Below, one piece after another: positions 27,142 to 36,705 of a stretch of 64,000 nucleotides of DNA. The position numbers and the translations under genes are program-made. The stretch is from positions 93,528-157,527 of the forward strand of contig NZ_HE978532.1 in assembly GCF_000311745.1 (NCBI RefSeq), given 5' to 3'. Below the pieces are notes generated by a model that was given only the letters and a program-made list of their open reading frames with translations, did not search any database and was not told the origin of the DNA. This DNA comes from Anaerococcus obesiensis ph10 (GTDB taxonomy: Bacteria; Bacillota; Clostridia; Tissierellales; Peptoniphilaceae). Every line of letters starts with the position of its first letter. The first letter of the stretch is position 1.

Positions 27142-28167
27142 TTACTCCTTTTCTTCGTAACCGTTTGGATTTTGTGATTGCCATCTCCATGAATCCTCGC
27201 ACATCTCATCAATGCCTTTTTCTGCTTTCCATCCTAATACTTCGTAAGCTTTGCTTGCATCTGCAAAACATTTTGCTATATCTCCTTCTCGTCTTTCTAC
27301 AATTTTATAGGAAATTTTCTTGCCACAGGCTTTTTCAAATGCTTTTAAAACTTCAAGTACAGAATAACCATTGCCTGTTGCAAGATTTATAATTGAAACT
27401 CCTTCTAGCTTATCAATTTTATCTACAGAAAGCACATGGCCTTTTGCAAGATCTACTACATGAATGTAATCTCTAACTCCTGTTCCATCAACTGTATCAT
27501 AATCATCTCCAAAAACTCTCAAATAGTCAAGTTTTCCTACAGCAACTTGGGCGATGTATGGTAAAAGATTGTTTGGAATTCCTTGTGGATCTTCTCCAAT
27601 TTTTCCTGATTCATGTGCTCCTATCGGATTAAAATATCTCAAAAGAACAACTTTCCATTCGGGATCTGATTTTTGTAAATCTGTCATAATTTGTTCCATC
27701 ATGGATTTTGTCCAACCATACGGATTTGTGCAAATTCCTTTTGGAAAATCTTCAGTAATTGGAACTTTTTCTGGATCTCCATAAACTGTTGCAGATGATG
27801 AAAAAATTATATTTTTGCAAGAATATTTTCTCATAATCTTTAATAAGGATAAGGTTCCACTTATATTGTTATGATAATATTCTAGAGGTTTTTTCACTGA
27901 TTCTCCTACAGCTTTCAAAGCTGCGCAGTGGATTACTACATCTATATTTTCTTTTTCAAAAACTTCGCTTAATTTTTTTTCATCAAGTATATCAGCTTCA
28001 TAAAAAATTATATTTTTGCCAGTAATTTCCTCTACTCTTTTTACAGAAATTTTTGATGAGTTTGTTAAATTATCATATACTATAACCTTGTAATTTTTAT
28101 TTAATAATTCAACTGCTACATGGCTTCCAATATAACCTGCTCCACCGGTTATCAATACATTTTTCAT
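27142..28167 (-). CDS. galE: UDP-glucose/UDP-N-acetylglucosamine 4-epimerase
   Basis: A 341-residue extended SDR enzyme. TGGAGYIGSHVAVELL is the NAD-binding glycine motif. SSSATVYGDP supplies the catalytic Ser and the preceding loop, and NPYGWTKSMMEQ supplies Tyr and Lys of YxxxK. FNPIGAHESGKIGEDP and GTGVRDYIHVVDLA are GalE-specific. It interconverts UDP-galactose and UDP-glucose, and some homologues also accept the N-acetyl forms. Within the GNB/LNB locus it completes a Leloir-like route from galactose 1-phosphate released by the phosphorylase. Confidence 0.94.
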   Translation of the reverse strand: MKNVLITGGAGYIGSHVAVELLNKNYKVIVYDNLTNSSKISVKRVEEITGKNIIFYEADILDEKKLSEVFEKENIDVVIHCAALKAVGESVKKPLEYYHNNISGTLSLLKIMRKYSCKNIIFSSSATVYGDPEKVPITEDFPKGICTNPYGWTKSMMEQIMTDLQKSDPEWKVVLLRYFNPIGAHESGKIGEDPQGIPNNLLPYIAQVAVGKLDYLRVFGDDYDTVDGTGVRDYIHVVDLAKGHVLSVDKIDKLEGVSIINLATGNGYSVLEVLKAFEKACGKKISYKIVERREGDIAKCFADASKAYEVLGWKAEKGIDEMCEDSWRWQSQNPNGYEEKE

Positions 28168-28178
28168 TTAAAATCTCC

Positions 28179-29279
28179 TTATAGAAGAATATTTTTTTGA
28201 CTTTCTTTATCAAAGAAATGCATTTTTTCTTCGTCTAGGTATATTTTTATTTCCTTATTCTTTTCCAATAAATTTTCAACGCTCAAAGCGCAAGTAATTT
28301 TTTCTTCTTTGCACTTAATATAAGCATATTGTTGAGCTCCTAATAATTCTACAAAATCAACTTGTCCTATTAATGTTGAATTAGTTTTTCTAAATCCATC
28401 ATATATATGCTCAGGTCTAATTCCACAAACAATATCTTTTGATAAATATCCTAAATCTTGAAGTTTTAATGCTTTTTCTTGACTAATATGGAATTTTACA
28501 TTTTCATTTTCCATATAATAATCGTCATCTTCTTTTATTATTTTACCACTTATTAAATTCATTTGTGGAGAACCAATGAAAGTTGCTACAAATAGATTTT
28601 CTGGTTTTGAATAAACGTTTATAGGAGTATCTACTTGTTGGATAACTCCGTTATTCATAATAACAATTCTATCTGCCATAGTCATTGCTTCTGTTTGATC
28701 GTGGGTTACATATATAAATGTTGTTGCAAGTTGCTCGTGAAGTTTTGATATTTCTGCTCTAGTTTGCACTCTAAGTTTTGCATCCAAGTTACTAAGAGGC
28801 TCGTCCATCAAAAATACTTGAGGATTTCTTACAATCGCACGACCTAAGGCTACTCTTTGTCTTTGACCACCAGAAAGAGCTGCAGGCTTTCTATCAAGAT
28901 ATTGTTCTAGTCCCAAAACTTCTGCTGCCGCTTTTACTTTTCTATTTATATCTTCTTTTGGAACTTTTGCAATTTTTAAAGCGTAGCTCATATTATCTTT
29001 TACAGTCATTTGTGGATAAAGAGCATAATTTTGAAATACCATTGCTATATCTCTATCTTTTGGTTCAATATCATTTACTAACCTATCTCCAATATATAGC
29101 TTTCCTTTTGATATTTCTTCAAGTCCTGCAACCATTCTAAGAGTTGTAGATTTTCCACAACCAGATGGCCCAACAAAAACAATAAACTCTTCATCTTTTA
29201 TTTCTAAATTAAAGTCATTTACAGCAGTAAATTTATTATCATATATTTTATAAATATGCTCGAATTTTAATCCAGCCAT
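28179..29279 (-). CDS. Carbohydrate ABC importer ATPase (MsmK/UgpC type)
   Basis: A 366-residue CUT1-family ATPase. Walker [11 protein letters not shown] (residues ~37-46), Q-loop in [10 protein letters not shown], signature [14 protein letters not shown], Walker [13 protein letters not shown] and switch His in VTHD. A C-terminal TOBE-like regulatory domain follows (IRPEHIYDG). It energises the permeases and lipoprotein encoded at 31629-34834; MsmK-type ATPases can also serve other importers. An AAGGAGG site lies just upstream, and galE follows 11 bp downstream. Confidence 0.93.
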   Translation of the reverse strand: MAGLKFEHIYKIYDNKFTAVNDFNLEIKDEEFIVFVGPSGCGKSTTLRMVAGLEEISKGKLYIGDRLVNDIEPKDRDIAMVFQNYALYPQMTVKDNMSYALKIAKVPKEDINRKVKAAAEVLGLEQYLDRKPAALSGGQRQRVALGRAIVRNPQVFLMDEPLSNLDAKLRVQTRAEISKLHEQLATTFIYVTHDQTEAMTMADRIVIMNNGVIQQVDTPINVYSKPENLFVATFIGSPQMNLISGKIIKEDDDYYMENENVKFHISQEKALKLQDLGYLSKDIVCGIRPEHIYDGFRKTNSTLIGQVDFVELLGAQQYAYIKCKEEKITCALSVENLLEKNKEIKIYLDEEKMHFFDKESQKNILL

Positions 29280-29290
29280 ATCAAACCTCC

Positions 29291-29470
29291 TTAAACATGT
29301 CTTCTATTATATAAAAACAAAACTAAAAGCATAAGCGCTAGTGAAACAAATTGAATTAAAAGTGGGCCATAGCCTGCTTTTCTATGTCCTACAAATTGCA
29401 AAATAACTCCAAGAACAAATATTATAAAAAGTACAATATTATTTAATTTTTCTTTTTTGTAATAATCCAT
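29291..29470 (-). CDS. Small membrane protein (DUF6903-like)
   Basis: A 59-codon ORF starting ATG 29470 after GGAG and filling most of the gap between the GH112 gene and the ATPase gene. The sequence starts [19 protein letters not shown], has two hydrophobic segments separated by the turn [11 protein letters not shown], and ends in LYLYNRRHV-like basic residues. From memory this resembles the DUF6903 family, which recurs in sugar-import loci. Tight spacing on both sides (2 bp after it begins, 11 bp before the ATPase) supports a real operon gene. Function unknown. Confidence 0.7.
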   Translation of the reverse strand: MDYYKKEKLNNIVLFIIFVLGVILQFVGHRKAGYGPLLIQFVSLALMLLVLFLYNRRHV

Positions 29471-29472
29471 AT

Positions 29473-31632
29473 TTACTCCTCAAACCAGATAATTTCGCCT
29501 GCATCAATTTCTATTTCGTGCGCATTTTTATCTCCATCATAAACAATAGATTTTACTTTTTCATTTGAATTGTTTATTACACAATATTTAGAAATTTCAG
29601 GATAAGCAGTTACTTCTAGCCTAATGTCTTTAGCAAAATATTTTTCTAAAATATCTTCCTTATGAGAAACATAGTGAATAGCTCTTTTTAACAATCTTGT
29701 ATTTTCTAAACTATAGGAAAGGCCCATAGCATAAAAACTTCTTCCTTTACCATAATCATTTGCTGCCATATAGACTTCATTATTTTCATATTTTAATATT
29801 TGAGTCTTTTCATTTATCGCATAAACATTTGGTTTTTCTTCACCATATTTATATTCTTTTAAATCTTTTGTTATAAAATGATCTTTAGTTTCTTGTGTAA
29901 AATATCTATCAAATCCTTGTGAAAATCCTTTTTCAACATCAACTCCCAATACATCTGCAAGTTGGAAAAATCTTCCTTGATGTTGGTAAGCACTTGGCTC
30001 TCCTATTCCAATAAAACCTCCGCCTTCATAAACAAATTTTCTAATATTTGCAAGAACTTCTGGATCTAAGAAATTTTCTCCACCAGAAAATGCAGTATAA
30101 GCATCTCCAGCATTAATTATTACATCAATGTCCTTATCAATTCCTTTTTTTACATCTTCAAAATTAATAAATTTAACATCCATGTCCATACCAGAAAGTG
30201 CTTCAATTATTCCACTGTATGAATAAGCTAATTTAAACCATTTTCCATGAGCTACAACATAAGCTCCCCAAGTTCTTATAGAGCCCCAAGAATTTAAAAT
30301 TGCAACTTTACAAGCCTTATAAGGTTTTGCCTTTGATGAAATATCATAAATTTCTCTAAATTCATCTGCAACTTTTGTTATATAATCAATAAATTTTGGA
30401 AATTTGTAAGCAAGAGATAAGTATCCGCCATATCCAATCCTATCAAGAGGATTTCTCAATAAAGCACGTCTTGCCTTTACCCAATTATCTTTTGCTTCAA
30501 TTGATGGGTCATTTCCTTCATAAAATTCATCTGGGAAAAAGTATGGTAAAAATCTCCCCTCTGTCATAGGAACATCTATATCTGAAATTATTCTTAAAGT
30601 TGCTCCATCTCCAACTGAACCAACAACTCCATCAAGTCCTATATTTTTAAAATATTTTCCATAAGGCTCTGTTCCAATCCAATGATCTCCCAAAAACATT
30701 ATTGCTTTTTTGCCATATTTATGAACAAGATCAACTAATTTTTTTGCCTTATTAGAAACAAATCTTTGTTGAAAATCAATGTAATCTAAATATTTTTTGC
30801 TTGGTATTCTGTAATTACTATTATAAAAACCTTGGTCAACAAAATCTTCACTTGTTAATCTATAACCATATTCTTTTTCAAAAGCAATCATAGCCTCTGG
30901 GGAAACGCTGTTTGAATATCCAAACCAATCTACATATTTTTCCTTAGCATCTTCATTAAAGAAAAGCGAAAATTGATAGAAGAAAGTTGTAAATCTTACT
31001 ACATTTGTTTTTGGATTTTCTTGTAACCATTTTTCTAAATTTTTTTCTACAAATTCGCTAGATTTTTCATATCTAACATCAAAAGGAATATGATGAGCAA
31101 CTTCATCTCCCCAATCATTTGTTATGTGATTGTACATTTGAACTGGATCCCAAATTCCATAAGCCAAAAAGTTTACTGTATAAACATGATAAGGAATTGT
31201 TTTTACACTAACTATATCTTTTTCTTTATCAATTTCCCAATTTGAAGGATCAACTACTTCGCCTGTGCTTCTATCATAAACTTGCCACCATTTTTTTGGA
31301 TCATAATCATAATCAGCTATTAATTGTTTTTTGTAATAGCCTTTTAGAAAATCTATTTTTGTAATATTGCTAGTTGCTGTTACAAAATCACTTATCAAGA
31401 AAAATCTAGATCTTTCAAAAGGAACAGTTTCTGCAAATTCGTTGTGACCACGAGTTGGAAAGAAGTTTGTATATATGTCAACTCCTTCTATATCTTTAAT
31501 CTCATCTGGAAGATATGTTCCATCAGAATCTCTTATTGCATCTGCTCCAAGCTTTTCAAGCATCTCGCAAGTTTCATCATAAAAATTAGCTTCACTTGGA
31601 AGAGTCAATCTTCCTCTTTTTTTATCTATCAT
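29473..31632 (-). CDS. GH112 beta-1,3-galactosyl-N-acetylhexosamine phosphorylase (GNB/LNB phosphorylase)
   Basis: A 719-residue cytoplasmic enzyme of family-typical length. It begins GRLTLPSEANFYDET and contains TNFFPTRGHNEFAETVPF, FLGDHWIGTEPYGKYF, GVVGSVGDGATLR and the C-terminal amidotransferase-like region GGGFIGIGEPSAYQHQGRFF, all characteristic of GH112. It phosphorolyses lacto-N-biose and galacto-N-biose to galactose 1-phosphate plus GlcNAc or GalNAc, the core of mucin and milk-oligosaccharide use. It overlaps the MalG-like permease gene by 4 bp. No N-acetylhexosamine 1-kinase is present in the window, so that step is encoded elsewhere. Confidence 0.92.
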   Translation of the reverse strand: MIDKKRGRLTLPSEANFYDETCEMLEKLGADAIRDSDGTYLPDEIKDIEGVDIYTNFFPTRGHNEFAETVPFERSRFFLISDFVTATSNITKIDFLKGYYKKQLIADYDYDPKKWWQVYDRSTGEVVDPSNWEIDKEKDIVSVKTIPYHVYTVNFLAYGIWDPVQMYNHITNDWGDEVAHHIPFDVRYEKSSEFVEKNLEKWLQENPKTNVVRFTTFFYQFSLFFNEDAKEKYVDWFGYSNSVSPEAMIAFEKEYGYRLTSEDFVDQGFYNSNYRIPSKKYLDYIDFQQRFVSNKAKKLVDLVHKYGKKAIMFLGDHWIGTEPYGKYFKNIGLDGVVGSVGDGATLRIISDIDVPMTEGRFLPYFFPDEFYEGNDPSIEAKDNWVKARRALLRNPLDRIGYGGYLSLAYKFPKFIDYITKVADEFREIYDISSKAKPYKACKVAILNSWGSIRTWGAYVVAHGKWFKLAYSYSGIIEALSGMDMDVKFINFEDVKKGIDKDIDVIINAGDAYTAFSGGENFLDPEVLANIRKFVYEGGGFIGIGEPSAYQHQGRFFQLADVLGVDVEKGFSQGFDRYFTQETKDHFITKDLKEYKYGEEKPNVYAINEKTQILKYENNEVYMAANDYGKGRSFYAMGLSYSLENTRLLKRAIHYVSHKEDILEKYFAKDIRLEVTAYPEISKYCVINNSNEKVKSIVYDGDKNAHEIEIDAGEIIWFEE

Positions 31633-32483
31633 CCCTTATCTCCTCCTACCATCATTCCTTCAGTAAGTTGTTTTTGAACTAAAATATAAATTATTAATGT
31701 TGGTATCATTACAATTACTAGACCTGCGTAAAGTCTTCCATAATTTGCTGCTCCTCTTGCTGCTTGTTGAAGATTTATTAATCCAACTGGCAAGGTTCTT
31801 TTTGATGGATCAGTCATAAGAGTTAGGGCTAAAATATATTCATTCCAAAACATCAAAAAATTAAACAAAATAACTGTAATAACTGCTGGTCTTGCCATAG
31901 GTATCATTATGTCCATCATAGTTCTATAATAACCAGCCCCATCAATATAAGCTGCCTCTTCATAAGATTTAGAAATTGATGAGAAAAAGTTTGTCAAAAG
32001 ATAAACTGTAAATGGAACTGCTGTTGACGCATATATTAATGCAAGGACAAATCTATTATTTAATAAAGCTAATGGAATAGATTTTGAAACATCTCTTAAC
32101 ATCAAAAATATTGGTATAACGATGTATGACAAGTTTATAAATAAACCTGCTTTTATATATGAAGTTACGAATCTTCTTCCTTTAAATTGCATTCTTGCCA
32201 AAATATATGAAAATGGAAGTGATATAAGCAAAAGCAAAGCCAAAGCAATTGCTGTAACTATCAAAGAATTTAAAAAATAATCTCCCATATTAGCAGCGGC
32301 CCATGCATCTTTAAAGTTATTTAAGTAAAAACTCATAGGCAAGGCCCAAGGGTTGCCATAAAATTCTGGATTTGTTTTTATTGATGCCATAAAAACCCAA
32401 AAAACTGGGACTAAAATTGATAAGGCAAAAATAACCAAACACAAATAAATAAATATATTAAAAAGTTTTGATTTTTTCTTCAT
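31629..32483 (-). CDS. Carbohydrate ABC permease (MalG-like)
   Basis: A 284-residue inner-membrane permease with six hydrophobic helices. The EAA loop EEAAYIDGAGYYRTMMDIMIPMARPAV (about residues 185-211) contacts the ATPase. It pairs with the MalF-like permease encoded 9 bp upstream and is co-translated with the GH112 gene. By context it imports lacto-N-biose or galacto-N-biose. Confidence 0.92.
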   Translation of the reverse strand: MKKKSKLFNIFIYLCLVIFALSILVPVFWVFMASIKTNPEFYGNPWALPMSFYLNNFKDAWAAANMGDYFLNSLIVTAIALALLLLISLPFSYILARMQFKGRRFVTSYIKAGLFINLSYIVIPIFLMLRDVSKSIPLALLNNRFVLALIYASTAVPFTVYLLTNFFSSISKSYEEAAYIDGAGYYRTMMDIMIPMARPAVITVILFNFLMFWNEYILALTLMTDPSKRTLPVGLINLQQAARGAANYGRLYAGLVIVMIPTLIIYILVQKQLTEGMMVGGDKG

Positions 32484-32492
32484 TTTTTTCTC

Positions 32493-33383
32493 CTAGTATT
32501 GCATGATATCTCTTTTTGTCAATCTATGAATTATTGCTGAAAGAATAAAAGAGAATAAGAACACGACAACACCAATAGCAAGTCCATAACCAAAAGATGA
32601 ATTGGTGTAGGCTTGTTCATATTGATAATTTAATAGGGTAAGACTTGCACCATCAGGTCCTCCGCCTGTCAAAGCTTTTATAATTTGGAAAGCTATGTTG
32701 ATATTTGAAATTACATAAAATGTTAATGTAGTTCTAATTGTTTGCCATGTAAGTGGTAAGGTAATATCAAAAAATTGGCGAATTTTTCCAGCTCCATCGA
32801 GATTTGCTGCCTCATATAAATGTTCAGGAATTTGACTCATAGTTGACATATACATTACCATATAATATCCAATCGCTTGCCAAATCATCGCAAAGCCAAT
32901 TGAATAAACAACATACATCCTATCTCCTAAAAAAGGAATGTTTGTATGATTACTATTAAATAATCTCATAAATCCATTTATAAGACCTTGATCCATTCCA
33001 TAAATTGCTGCAAAAATTGATGCAATAACTGCTATAGAAAGGATGTTTGGTATATAAAATATAATCCTAAAGAAATTTTGGCCTGCTATTTTTTCTCTTG
33101 ATAAAATTGATGCGAAAATAATTGCCAAAAACATAGTCACGATTGTAACTATTACTATTAAAAATATTGTATTTTGAAAAGACCTAATAAAATTACTATC
33201 AGAAAATAATAATTTAAAATTAGCTAGACCAACAAAAGTTTTATTTCCAGATAAGCCCCCCGTTTTAAACAAAGACTCATAAAATACATTTATGGTAGGA
33301 TAGACCATAAAGATAGTATAAAGTATCAATGAAGGTAATAATCCGAATACTATAAATCTTTTTTTCTCCTTACTATTTCTCAT
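32493..33383 (-). CDS. Carbohydrate ABC permease (MalF-like)
   Basis: A 296-residue permease with six predicted helices starting at FIVFGLLPSLILYTIFMVYP. The EAA loop is YEAANLDGAGKIRQFFDITLP. It forms the channel heterodimer with the next gene product. A hairpin in the 53-bp gap from the binding-protein gene probably lowers its expression relative to the lipoprotein. Confidence 0.92.
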   Translation of the reverse strand: MRNSKEKKRFIVFGLLPSLILYTIFMVYPTINVFYESLFKTGGLSGNKTFVGLANFKLLFSDSNFIRSFQNTIFLIVIVTIVTMFLAIIFASILSREKIAGQNFFRIIFYIPNILSIAVIASIFAAIYGMDQGLINGFMRLFNSNHTNIPFLGDRMYVVYSIGFAMIWQAIGYYMVMYMSTMSQIPEHLYEAANLDGAGKIRQFFDITLPLTWQTIRTTLTFYVISNINIAFQIIKALTGGGPDGASLTLLNYQYEQAYTNSSFGYGLAIGVVVFLFSFILSAIIHRLTKRDIMQY

Positions 33384-33402
33384 AATATCTCCTTATAAAA
33401 AT

Positions 33403-33426
33403 TTAAGGCGGAATAGACCGCCTTAA
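33403..33426 (-). terminator. Intercistronic hairpin after the binding-protein gene
   Basis: TTAAGGCGG pairs with CCGCCTTAA around 6 nt. Only a short T-poor flank follows, so it is better read as a partial terminator or mRNA stabiliser that favours the binding protein over the permeases. Confidence 0.7.
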
Positions 33427-33436
33427 TTATTTTCAA

Positions 33437-34834
33437 TTACTTTTCAGCTTTTACAGCTTCTGATATTTTTTGTGCAGCAGAAACTACATCTTTTTGCCAA
33501 TCTTTTACAGATTTATCTTTATTTGCTACTGAGTTTATAGCATCAAATAATTCTTTTGACATATCTACACCTTCAACTGCTGGAGCTGCTGCCCATCCAC
33601 CTAGAGCTGCTTTTACATCATCGCCATAGATTGAATAGAATAATTTTTGATTTTCATCTGTTATCATATTTTCAACATCGTTGATTGGTTGAACTGCTCC
33701 ACCGTTTTCTATAAATGCTTTTGCTGCTTCGTCTGAATACAAGTAAGCAAGAAATTCTTTAGCAAGTTCTGGTTCTTTTGCAGTTTGTGTTACAAATATT
33801 TGTTCAAACCAAGAATATGCATATCTTTCGCCGTCTTTCATTGAAGGAAGTGGCATAAAGCCCCATTCAAATCCATCAGCAACGCCTTTTGCATCTTTCA
33901 TTTCTTCAACTACCCAAGTTCCATTTGGCATAAATAATGCTTCGTTTTTCATAACTTGTAGTTGGTTTTGTGTAAATGATTCGTTGTTAGCTTGAGCTAC
34001 TGTATTTGGATTTAAGTATTCCAAAATTTTTCCTACTGTTTCAAAATATGGTGTAGCTTCATTTTCCCAAGCTTTTGCATCGTAGTTCATCAACTTATCA
34101 AATAATTCATTTCCACCAATGTTGTAGAACATTGCAAATGAGAATGTGTCAAAATATCCTGTTGTAGGATATGTAAATAATGAAATTTTATCTTTTTTAG
34201 CTTCTTCACCAAGTGCTAAAAATTCATCCATTGTTTTTGGAAGTTCATATTTTCCGCCACCATCTTTAAACATTGCTTTGTTATACCAAAGTCCTGTTGG
34301 TGAATAGAATAATGGAGCAAGATATGTTTTGCCGTCGCCGTAAGGATTTGTTACAGCAGTATCTGTAAATCCTGGAATTATTTTTTCTCCTACAGTTTTT
34401 TCTTCTCCTGGAACTTTTTTGTCCAAAACATCGCTTATATCCATAAGCATTTTTTCTTTAATCATTGTTTCTGTAAGACCTGATTCTTGTCCAATATTAT
34501 TATAAATTACGTCAGGAGCATTTCCTGCTTGAATTTCTGGTCTTATTACTTCGTGAATATTTTTTTCAAATTTTGCTTCTACTTTTGCGCCTGTCTTTTT
34601 TTCAAAGTTAGCTATAACTTTTTTCCAGCCTTTTGTTCCATATCCGCCGTCAAGACCTGCTAGTGTTAATGTCTTACCTTCGAAAGCCTTTTCAGAATTA
34701 TCTGAACTTTTTTCAGTTTCTGAAGACTTGTTTGACGCTGCATTGTTACTAGTATCGTTTGCTTTATTATTTCCACAAGATGTAAGTGCAAATACTGCTA
34801 ACAATGCCACCAAAGTTGTTTTCCATTTTTTCAT
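33437..34834 (-). CDS. Sugar-binding lipoprotein of the LNB/GNB ABC importer
   Basis: A 465-residue extracellular solute-binding protein, family 1. A lipoprotein signal peptide (KKWKTTLVALLAVFALTSC) leads to Cys20, followed by a Ser/Asn-rich linker to about residue 50 and then the mature domain with TLTLAGLDGGYGTKGWKKVI-like start. It captures the disaccharide outside the membrane for the two permeases. First gene of the seven-gene operon through the nucleotidyltransferase, with a consensus promoter and a palindromic operator across the start site. Ligand is inferred from the GH112 gene. Confidence 0.9.
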   Translation of the reverse strand: MKKWKTTLVALLAVFALTSCGNNKANDTSNNAASNKSSETEKSSDNSEKAFEGKTLTLAGLDGGYGTKGWKKVIANFEKKTGAKVEAKFEKNIHEVIRPEIQAGNAPDVIYNNIGQESGLTETMIKEKMLMDISDVLDKKVPGEEKTVGEKIIPGFTDTAVTNPYGDGKTYLAPLFYSPTGLWYNKAMFKDGGGKYELPKTMDEFLALGEEAKKDKISLFTYPTTGYFDTFSFAMFYNIGGNELFDKLMNYDAKAWENEATPYFETVGKILEYLNPNTVAQANNESFTQNQLQVMKNEALFMPNGTWVVEEMKDAKGVADGFEWGFMPLPSMKDGERYAYSWFEQIFVTQTAKEPELAKEFLAYLYSDEAAKAFIENGGAVQPINDVENMITDENQKLFYSIYGDDVKAALGGWAAAPAVEGVDMSKELFDAINSVANKDKSVKDWQKDVVSAAQKISEAVKAEK

Positions 34835-34847
34835 ATTTTCCTCCTCG

Positions 34848-34900
34848 TATATGGTAATTACCTATATTGTTATTATAATTAATAACTTTCAAAAAGTCAA
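34848..34900 (-). promoter_or_regulatory. Promoter and operator of the LNB/GNB operon
   Basis: On the minus strand TTGACT (34895-34900), a 17-bp spacer and TATAAT (34872-34877). The near-palindrome TATATGGTAATTACCTATAT (34848-34867) with the perfect core GGTAATTACC covers the expected transcription start. That position fits repression by a sugar-responsive regulator not encoded in this window. Confidence 0.75.
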
Positions 34901-35025
34901 GAATTTTTAGAAACATTTTCAAGGCTTAGAGTGTGAAAATACTTTCAATTTTTCCTTTTAAAAATACCGTTTTCTAGGAAATAATTTCAAAATTTATTTT
35001 TTATTTTGAATTTTAGTAAAAAAAT

Positions 35026-35065
35026 AGAGTTCGATAAATAAACTAATCTTTTTTTATCAAACTCT
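35026..35065 (-). terminator. Terminator of the ABC exporter operon
   Basis: AGAGTT-GATAAA and TTTATC-AAACTCT form a stem with one bulge. It lies just downstream of the exporter permease stop at 35074. Confidence 0.65.
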
Positions 35066-35073
35066 TGTATTTT

Positions 35074-36705
35074 TTATAAATCATAAAATCCTTTTTGATA
35101 TTTTTTCAAACATGATTTGTATAAAAAAATTATAGAAATTATTATTAAACTTATTACAAATAAAAATCCCAAGTAAACATTTGTAAAATTATAAATTAAA
35201 TACGCAAAAACTCCAACTATTGTCATTATTATTCCACTAATTACATAATAACCTACGTTTTGTGATGAGCCTTTTGTAAGATCTCTTTCTTTTTGCCAAT
35301 GAATGTTGACTGAATTTGCATCCATCAAAAGTCCCAAAAAAGATGAAACAAGACTTGCAAGTGTAAATCCCAAAAAAATTACAAAGCTTACAAGAATATT
35401 TATTTTAATTATAAATTTTAATACCATACAAAATGAAATATTTATAATTAAATTTACAAGATTTATTGATAGGGCTCTTCCCAAAATATTTTCTTTTGGG
35501 CTTATTGGCAAGGTTAGGGTTTGGTACAAGCTTTCTCCTTCTCTTGAAAGGGAAGAATTTATTGCCAAGTCGTTTGCTGTTATGAAAAATCTAAAGACAA
35601 ATGCTCCAATAATTATAAATAAATATATTTCTACATTTGAAATATCAAGTTTTTTTATAAAATCAAACATTTCAATTGTCCCAAATCCCCATATACATGT
35701 AAAAATAATCATAGATGAAATAATTGGAAACAAATATACTGGACTTTTTATAATAGTTTTAAAGTCTTTTTTAAAAATCGCTATTATAGTTGATGATTTT
35801 TTGCTTGATATTTTTATATTTTTCTTGTGAATTTTTCTTTTTTCATTTCCTAATAGGGAATCAAAATATATTTTTGATGCAAGCTTTGCCAAAATGTATA
35901 GGATTAAAAAAGTGTATATATAAAGAAGGAAAGTATAAATAATAAAATCTATTCCACTTCCTCCTAAACTTTTTCCGTAAATTCTTGTATGGAAAAATAT
36001 AAGTGACAGCTTATCTTTATGGTCAAGAAAAAATTTTGTTACTAGCTTGATTATACTTACATCTCCATTTTTCCTATAAGAATAAAAATATATAAAGCCC
36101 AAAAGCAAAAGCAAAAATCCATATCCAATAAATTTTAAACTGGTTTTGTAAAATCTTATGTTTGAATACCTCATAATTACCATTATAAAAATAGAAATTA
36201 TGGCAACTGATGTTACAAATATTGGAAATGAATTTATTATCAAGCCAAAAAATTTAATAAAGGAAAATCCCATATTAAATATATAAACCAAAATCATCAA
36301 AATATAAAAATAAAATATTTCAAATTTGGATAAAACTATGGCAAGAAATTTTGACAAATAAATTTCTTCATCTTTTATTGGCATAGTCATCAAAATATTT
36401 GTGTCCTTGCTTTTTGAATAATCAGAAATCAAATCAACCGCCGATAAAATTATTGTAAAAATACTTATAAGTAAACTGGCAGATAAAAAATAGGAATATT
36501 CATCATTTTTACTTAAATACGAAAACGCCAACAAAGAAAATGTTGCAAGTCCCATAACAGTATAAAATCCATACATCAAAAGTATGTATAAAATCCTCAG
36601 TGTATAATCATTTGGAAGTCCATAAACTTTTGTTCCTGGCAAATATTGGGCGATTTCTTCCTTAAAATTTTTCCTAAAAAGAATTTTTAATCTTTTATTT
36701 TTCAT
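35074..36705 (-). CDS. ABC exporter permease, ABC-2-like
   Basis: A 543-residue membrane protein with around twelve hydrophobic segments in two halves separated by a basic cytosolic stretch (NEKRKIHKKNIKISSKKSS, ~295-313). No signature names a substrate. Its gene overlaps the ATPase gene by 11 bp, so the two form one two-component exporter. Systems of this type export peptides, lipids or drugs, and none of these can be chosen here. Confidence 0.8.
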   Translation of the reverse strand: MKNKRLKILFRKNFKEEIAQYLPGTKVYGLPNDYTLRILYILLMYGFYTVMGLATFSLLAFSYLSKNDEYSYFLSASLLISIFTIILSAVDLISDYSKSKDTNILMTMPIKDEEIYLSKFLAIVLSKFEIFYFYILMILVYIFNMGFSFIKFFGLIINSFPIFVTSVAIISIFIMVIMRYSNIRFYKTSLKFIGYGFLLLLLGFIYFYSYRKNGDVSIIKLVTKFFLDHKDKLSLIFFHTRIYGKSLGGSGIDFIIYTFLLYIYTFLILYILAKLASKIYFDSLLGNEKRKIHKKNIKISSKKSSTIIAIFKKDFKTIIKSPVYLFPIISSMIIFTCIWGFGTIEMFDFIKKLDISNVEIYLFIIIGAFVFRFFITANDLAINSSLSREGESLYQTLTLPISPKENILGRALSINLVNLIINISFCMVLKFIIKINILVSFVIFLGFTLASLVSSFLGLLMDANSVNIHWQKERDLTKGSSQNVGYYVISGIIMTIVGVFAYLIYNFTNVYLGFLFVISLIIISIIFLYKSCLKKYQKGFYDL

